Positions 34,701 to 43,700 of a stretch of DNA of 64,000 nucleotides are shown here, in pieces (the stretch's first letter is position 1; every line of letters starts with the position of its first letter). The notes under the pieces are model-generated. The model did not search any database. It was not told the DNA's origin and was given only the letters and a program-made list of their open reading frames with translations. The stretch covers positions 16,232,591 through 16,296,590 of the forward strand of contig NC_065879.2 in assembly GCF_932274485.2 (NCBI RefSeq), read 5' to 3'. This stretch comes from Patella vulgata. Its lineage: Eukaryota > Mollusca > Gastropoda > Patellidae. A program made the translations under genes and the position numbers.

Positions 34701-37700
34701 TTTGACTAGTTGACCAAATGAAACATTCCTGGAAACACGTGAGATCCAATACGACAATAAATGTTGTCTGTAGAGCGTTCATATAAAAAGTTGAATAGAC
34801 AAATGGAAGATGGCTGCAGGTGAGGTCAGAGCATTAAAATGTGTCCTTTGTCGAAAAGATAGCCCGATTGTGCTGGAACAAAGATAAAAACGTTATAGAA
34901 TAATTGTTTATACCTTCAACATTCCTTCTTACGACACCACCACAGTATCTACGACTTTGAATTGTCAACGCATCATAGACGCACGATGATAATAAACCTT
35001 CAATATCAATTCTAGTAATATCAACACGAACACCAGGAGTATTAGTACAAACTGTCCATGTACAGTTCTGGTTGTTACCATAGTCACTTCCAGTACCAGG
35101 ATGATCTATTGTAGTTACATCTCCCTGTCTACTCTCTGACCCACAAACTACACAGAAAAGCAAGGAACTATACAAATAGTCAAATGAAGTCATCATAAAG
35201 AAAATATACACTACACACATAATCAAATAAACTAATCAAAAACAAACAACACATAGTCAAATCAACTAATCATAAACAAACAACACATTATACAAATAGT
35301 CAAATGATTTAGAAAAAAACGTAACAAACTTAAAAAGAAATAGTCAAATGAACTAGAAAAAACACAACAAATAAAGAAACATTTAAAACAACCAATGACA
35401 AAAAAAACAGTTTACTACACATACACTGGACGGAACAAGTTCCGGGAGTAAACAATATGTTTCAGTAAGTTACCTAACACAACTCTTCACCGTGCAATAT
35501 TCGGACAAGCAACTAGCGTGTACATGATTACGAGACGGATTTACAAGTAGACATATTAGTTCATTGACCTATATACCGTGGTTGTCCGATATTTCAAGGG
35601 CCCACAAAAACTAATTTCTAGCATATAACTTTATTTCAGTGCATAGCTTTGCTCTCAACTAAAAGTCGATATCTCATTTATTTTAAGCACAGTCTAACAA
35701 GGCAGTAAAGAAAATAAACACTCAATTAATCCGACATCGTTATTTTCGGAGAAACATGCTGTACTACTTGGGGATTATCAAATTATAAAAAACATTCATG
35801 TAATATAACCTCTTTCTATTTACTCGACGAATGATAATTAAACTCACCGTTGGTTCTAGGTGGTCTTGATGTAGTGGTTCTAGGTGGTCTTGATGTAGTT
35901 GCCGTGGCAATGAAATCTGAAAATCAAACAATACAAATTGCATAATATACATGTTTTCGATATAATATACTATTCAAAAAAAGTAGGGGATATTTGATTT
36001 TGGGGGCATAATACTAAAATATGCAAATGACTACGAAAAAAGTCACTATAGAACCTAACAGAAGAAACATTTCCAGTTACATGTGACGCCCAAACGCACC
36101 AATAGCTACCGCATGGAATGCAGGTGATGCTTGGGATCATCATGGGGGTCCAACCCAAGATTTGCACGACTCTGACTTTGAATGTTACAGTCATTGTGGC
36201 ATTGAATTCCAGGGTGGAAACATCAGTTTAATTGTTTTAGTGACCAGAAAACAAATTTTGATATGCGTCGGCTTACCCAAAATGAAAGGTTACGTGCCCT
36301 TGGCATGCTACAGATCGGCACAACACAGGCGGTTGTGGCGCGGACGATGAATGTTTCTCAGTCTGTCATAAGCAGGCTATGGTCCAGATACCGTGATACA
36401 CAATCTTTACAGGACAGACCACGCTCAGGTCGACCAAGGGCGACAACTCAAGCCCAGGATCGATTTATCCGTACCTTGGCCTTGAGAAATCGTGTCATCA
36501 CAGCAAATCAGATCAGCGCTCGTCTTCAAACAGACACTGGTGTGAGAGTGAGTGGCCAGACGATTCGGAATCGACTGCATAGGGGTCACCTTCGCGCCCG
36601 ACGTCCTCGCGTGATCCCTTGTTTGAGAGATCATCACATTCAGGCAAGACGTCGTTGGTGTAGGGATCGTCAACACTGGGATAATCGACGCTGGAGCAAT
36701 GTGATGTTTTCAGATGAGTCAAGATTCACTGTTGATTTTTTGGACAGACGTAGGAGGGTGTGGCGTCGTCGAAACGAGCGCTTTCAAGACGTTAACGTCA
36801 TCAGACATGATCGATTTGGGGGTGGTTCTGTTATGGTGTGGGGAGGCATCACTGTTGCTGGAAGAACGGCTTTACATGTTGTTGCAGGGCGTGTTACAGG
36901 CCAGTACTACCGGGACAACATCTTGGCAGTCCATGTTGTGCCGTTCGCACGACGTCATGGCCGCCGTTTCATCTTCCAGGATGACAACGCAAGATGTCAC
37001 AGGGCCAGGATCGTTACAGGTTACCTCCAACAACAGAACATCACCACATTACCTTGGCCAGCACTGAGTCCCGACCTCTCCCCCATCGAGCATGTCTGGG
37101 ACATGCTTGGACAGAGGTTACGTCAACGTCAACAACGTCCTGCCAATGTCCAAGAACTTGCTGCTGCGTTGCAACAGGAATGGGACAATCTGGACCAAAA
37201 TGACCTTAGACGTCTCATTAGGAGTATGCCACGTCGGATCAATGCTTGTTTGGCAAACAGAGGAGGATTTACCCGTTACTGACATGGTTGTGATGCTGTG
37301 GTAACTTTGCTGTTTGACCCCGGGTATCATTTTACCCTTATAATGGCCAGTCTGTGCCTTACTTAGTCTAACGATCATTTGGAATAAATCGATGAATGTG
37401 AACTTCATTTCATTTTGTCATTTGTTTCTTCGTCAGTTTCATTAGGTGACTTTAATAACACTTAAAAATCAAATATCCCCTACTTTTTTTGAATAGTATA
37501 GTTTAAAACTTTTTAACATGTTAGCACAAAATACAATCCAGTAGATATAGGGAGGATTGTTGGGGCGTTTATATCTGAAAATCAAACGATACAAATTGCA
37601 TAATATACAGTAAATTAACAAGTCTTTTATTTTCACTCAACCATTTAAAATTTCTTATCGTTATTGATGACTAGACACTTACTTTGTAGTGGTCTGATTT

Positions 37701-40700
37701 CTATTCTAAATCCGCTACCAGTGACACTGCCGTCACTTGTAAAACTTACTCTCACACATCCCTGGATCGTAGCCACTATAGATAAAAACAAGAAAATACA
37801 TTCATCCGCATTGTAGCTGAGATAGAAAATTGCTTTTCCAAACCATAACAGAACAACGTTAGTAATGCTTTATACTAGTGTGACGAATTGGGAACCAGAG
37901 GTGACGAACCCTATCGATAAGGCAACGTTCCATGACCTTCCGTTGCCGGAGTTACCCCCACCCCCACCCGACCTCATTTCCGCAGACCGGAAATAGGCTA
38001 CAATTTTTGACGGATTGACACTTACTAGTTGTTCAGAGATATTATGTTTAAAATATTTTCAATGCTGCCAATCTTTGGAATTTACAAGAATGCAATCTAT
38101 GACACCACTGTTCTCTTCTATTAATAATCTCATGGTCTAGAATATCTACATAATAGAACAATTTGTTATGTTGTGTTTTTTCACAGGTTTTATATTTAAA
38201 TGCAAACTCCGCGATTTTTGAGTTTTGACATTGGACAGGGGGTTTTCTATATGCCCTGATGCAGAATTCCATAAAGTCGTCAAATATTGAAACATAGTTC
38301 ATAGAATATCATGAGTTCGGAAACAATTTGGAAGTTTGCTGTTCAAAATGTTTGACCCGTTGACCAAATGAACAATTCCTACAATTGTTGTCTGTAGAAC
38401 TTTCATGTGAAAAGTTGGATGGACAGATGGGAGATGGCTGCAGGTGAGGTGAGAGCATAAAATATGTCCTTAATTGTCGACAAGATAGCCCGATTATGCT
38501 GGTACAAAGATAAAAACGTGATAGAAGAATTATTTATACCTTCACCATTCCTTCTTAAGGCACCACAGTATCTGTTCCTTTGAATTGTTAATATACATAG
38601 TGGATCATCCTCAATATAAATTCTAGTAATAGTAACATTAACACCAGGAGTATTGGTGCAAACTGTCCATGTACAGTTCTGGTTGTTACCATAGTCACCT
38701 CCAGTACCAGGATGATCTATTGTAGTTACATCTCCCTGTCTACTCTCTGACCCACAAACTACACAAAAAACAACAACAAAATATACAAATAGTCAAATAA
38801 AGTCATCATAAAGAAAATATACACTACACACATAATCAAATAAACTAATCATAAACAAACAACGAATTACAAAGTCAAATGAACTAATCATTAACAAACA
38901 ACACACTATACAAATAGTCAAATGAATTAGAAAAAACGTAACAAACTTAAAAAAAAATAGTCAAATGAACTAGAAAAAAACACAACAAATAACAAAACAT
39001 TTAAAACAACCAATGACAAACAAAAACAGCTTACAGTACACACATACATTGGACGGAACAAGTTCCGGGAGTAAACAATATGTTTCAGTAAGTTACCTAA
39101 CGCAACTCTTCACCGTGCAATATTCGGACAAGCAACTAGCGTGTACATGATTACTAGACGGATTTACAAGTAGACATATTAGTTCTTTGACCTATATACC
39201 GTGGGTATCCGATATTCCAAGGGCCCACAAAAACTAATTTCTAGCATATAACTTTGTTTCAATGCATAGCTTTGCTCTCAACTAAAAGTCGATATCTCAT
39301 TTATTTTAAGCACAGTCTAACAAGGCAGTAAAGGAAATAAACACTCATTAAAGAGCAATTCATAGAATTAATCCGACATCGTTATTTTCGGAGAAACATG
39401 CTGCACTACGTGGGGATTATCAAATCATAAAAAAACATTCATGTAATATAACCTCTTTCTATTAACTCGACGAATGATAATTAAACTCACCGTTGGTTCT
39501 AGGTGGTCTTGATGTAGTCGAAGTGGGACGGGCAGTAAAATCTGGAAAGCAAACAATACAAATTGCATAATATACATAATGTTTTCGATATAATAGTTTA
39601 AAACTTTTTCACATGTTAGGACAAAATACAATCCAGTAGATATAGGGAGGATTGTTGGGGCGTTTAAATCTGAAAATCAAACGATACAAATTGCATAATA
39701 TACAGTAAATTAACAAGTCTTTTATTTTCTCTCAACTACACACATAATCAAATAAACTAATCAAAAACAAACAACGAATTACACAAATAGTCAAATGAAC
39801 TAATGATTAACAAACAACACACTATACAAATAGTCAAATGAATTAGAAAAAAAACGTAAGAAACTAAACAATTAGTCAAATGAACTAGAAAAAAACAAGA
39901 AATAAAGACAAATTTAAAACAACCAATGACAAACGGCTCACTACACATATATTGGACGGAACAAGTTCTGGGAGTAAACAATATGTTTCAGTAAGCTTCC
40001 TGACGCAACTCTTTGCCATACAATATTCGGACAAGCAACTAGGGTGTACATGATTACCGGCAGGACATACACGTTGACATAATAGGCCATTGACCTATAT
40101 CCCGTAGGTATCCGATATTCCAAGGGCCCACGAAAACTAATTTGTCGCGTATAACTTTGTTTCAATGCACAAGTTTGCTTTGAACTAAAAGTCAATATCT
40201 CACTTATTTTAAGCACAGTCTAACAAGCCAGTAAAGGAATTAAACAGTGTAATAAGAAACACTCATTAAAGAGCAATTCACAGAATTAATCCGATATCGT
40301 TATTTTCCCCGAAACATGCTACGTGGGGATTATCAAATCATAAAAAAAAACTTACTAAACCAATGGTATTTACACTCACCGTTGGTATTAGGTGTAGTGG
40401 AAGTGGGAACGGTCGCCGTGGGAGTAAAATCTGAAAAGCAAACAATAAAAATTGCATAATATACATAGTGTGTCCGATATAATAGTTTAAAACTTTTTAA
40501 CATGCTAAGACAAATCCCAATCCAGTAGATATAGGGAGGGTTGTTGGGGCGTTTAAATCTGAAAATCAAACGATACAAATGACATACAGTAAGTTAACAT
40601 GTCTTTTATTTTCTCTCAAATACGTCATCATAAAGAAAATAAGACAATTAGTTATCTAAGCCACAAAACTTACAGTTTGGAGCTGTGGTGGTCACAATAG

Positions 40701-43700
40701 TTGCTGTCGTGGTAGTTGGGACGGTAGTAGGGATTCGGTTTGGAGGAAAGTGTTTATATCTGGGATCTGTAATTATAAATGTATGGCGATTTTATTGTAT
40801 GATGTACTGCAGTAGTCATAACCGTAGCAGAAGTTGTAGACTTATTGTGGATATTTGTAGGATTAGGGTTCAGAGGATTATGTTTGAAACCGGGACCTTT
40901 ATAAATCTAAGATGATTTAGTAGTTGGATAAATGAGACAAAGAGTGGGGACAAGTGCGGTAGAGATGGGTTAAAATAGTTTTGAAGAATAAGTATTACCA
41001 TATATTGTGATATATTATCAGGTCAGTTAGCAATCGTAAAGTTTTTGTTATGTGGAAACTGATCAACGATAAATTGTCTGTATATTATAAACACATCTGC
41101 AAACTTTAGCCGATTCAGGCAAAATCATCTTTCTGTTTCATTAAGAATGTCAACCGAAGATTTTAGAACTGTATATTGTGTGTTGAAAAGGAACGAATAT
41201 TTGGAGACACACTGTACAATGTACATTCAATTATCGCTCAATATTTCATCAATTACTTTGACTTTTACATTAAAAGAATATAATACAGGGACGGGGATCC
41301 AATCAGATTACAATAGTGTCATTGGTATTTGTTTACGAAATGGACATTTTTGGTGTTCACAAGATCAGATGACAAACTACAAATTCCATATCCACACGTG
41401 GCATTGATGTGAGCATCAGATTCCAGTGCAGTAACTACATTTTACTTACCCCCACGCTTGAGTCTGTTCAACGATTGTTCATATTGTACCTACAATATAG
41501 TATAAAAGCTCATTTTAGTATAAACTTCTGTTTACTCTACTATTTTAGGTGATACAGTTACACCACGCGTTATTGTTGTTCATTGCAAATTTAGCGTCCA
41601 ATACATAATATTACGGGCAGGTTGATTTAATTAAGATTGGTTTCATATGAAGGAGTAAAAACATAAAAAATAGTTCTTGTATACAAAGATGTCACTTTAA
41701 AACACGGTATTGTTGTTCAATTTATCATGTTAAAGATAACCAACTTGGGATTCAGTCCACTGAACACAAACCACGCAAATTACATCTAGAAGAAAGTCTT
41801 CTGTAAGTTTAGTTGCAAATGGCTCGCTAATTAATGGCGTCCAGTTTTAATTCTACTTCTTTGATATTTTTCTAGGATATTCTGTATACCATTCACATAT
41901 TTGTATTATTTGCTTGATATAGACGAGAGTTTCATCGGTAGCAATTGTGTGAAATGTTGGCGATGGCTGATAGACGATTGCCCGCTCGACATATCATTGC
42001 AAGTGTTGTTCGCCGACGACTTAGGAATGACAAAAGTTTTTGCAAGATGGGTGCCAAAGCCCTTGACTGCGGATCAGAAACGTGTCAGATTCCTGACATC
42101 CCGGGACAATCTTTGCAATTTTGAAGCAGATTTTGGTAATTGTTTGGCCGGAGTTGTAACGATGGATGAGACCGGTTTCCTAGTAATGATGACCGGCAAC
42201 CACGCCTTTTAACATCGTTGGGAAAAGTGTGTACACCTAGAAAGGGATCATGTATAACATTAAACAGAAATCACTGACTTGGTACAGGTCTTTCACGGAT
42301 AGGCAAGGAACTTTTCAGAAAATCATCTAATATGTTGACATCCATATATGACTCGCTAAACTATGTGACCTATATAGCCCTTCTTTAAGTAGCATTAAGT
42401 AATTAAAAAGTAACACACTAAAAACAAAAACTACTTTCAGAACCGTGGTAAATTTTAAACGGATTTCTTCTGTGAACTGTGAACTGTGAACAAACTACTG
42501 AATATTGTTATTAAAAACTTGCCTATGTGTTTGTAATCACCTCCGGTTGAATAAACTCCATTGCACAATTAAATATCCCAACGAAAATAAGTTCTCTCTT
42601 GAAAAGTCAATGTTTTTGCATGTATTTTCAATTGTGTCCATGGCAACATTGCACATGCCACGTAATGAGCTAAATTATCGTAATATGTTGAAGGGGGTAA
42701 AGGTTGACAAATTTTGACAATCACGTGTGTTGCAATCATTTGAGCAACAAAAATAGCAACTGAAGACAATAACATTAATTTGGAAACAATTGATTGTCAG
42801 TCTACTAAATTTTATTCACATTGAATATATCACCGATTATACGAATACTTGATAATATTGCTTTCACATCATCATCACCTCATAATTGTAAATACCCTGT
42901 ATATTATATATTTAGTTATGAATTATATTACATTCCTGTCAATTATAGCCAACTTTGTGGCTAATATTTATAAATATTCCTGATTAAATTACTTTCTTTT
43001 TTCATTTTGGTTTATTCGACAGAAACTGAAATAGAAACATTCTTGATAAGAACAGTTCGGGATGTCTAAACATCGTTTATCGTCTTTATGTATTTTTAAA
43101 AAAAAATCACTCGTCAAAAGAGGCATCGCAGATTGCGTGTATTATTGGGTCTTGTGTATTAATTATGCAGACCGTGGTAAAAAAAAAATACTCGTGCAAG
43201 TTTCGCGCTAAATTTAACCATTTTCGCTGCATCTGTATAGCATACACTAACTCATATGGCATGGTATCTTTTACGGTAATAGAATTCAAAGTGTTGATTG
43301 GCTGAGGCATGATCGCGATCTACGAAATGTCATCAGAAAATTCCTTTCTCCGTGGATTTCCAAATGGAGTTGTAATTGTGAGTACAATGGTATGGATACA
43401 TTGCCTTGTGAATTTCAAACGAAGCCGGGATTTTCTTGTGTTATTGAGACGCACGGTTATAAAATTCTGAACAGTTTGTGCACAACGGAAATAATATTCG
43501 AAGAGAAATAGAAAGAAATGGAGCTATCTACGGATAATTAAACCGATGTGCGGTATGATTTATTGATAATAACTTTTTGATATTTATAAAAAAAAAAAAG
43601 AAAAAATACGTTATATACTTATTCAATGATTCAATGGCCTCAGCTATCAATCGTGGCGAGGCAAATGTAAAATACATCGGCATTTACGGATTTACCTCGC

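Noticed and set aside
36425-37408. Other-frame ORFs over the transposase
   Set aside because: Shadows of the Tc1 transposase reading frame.
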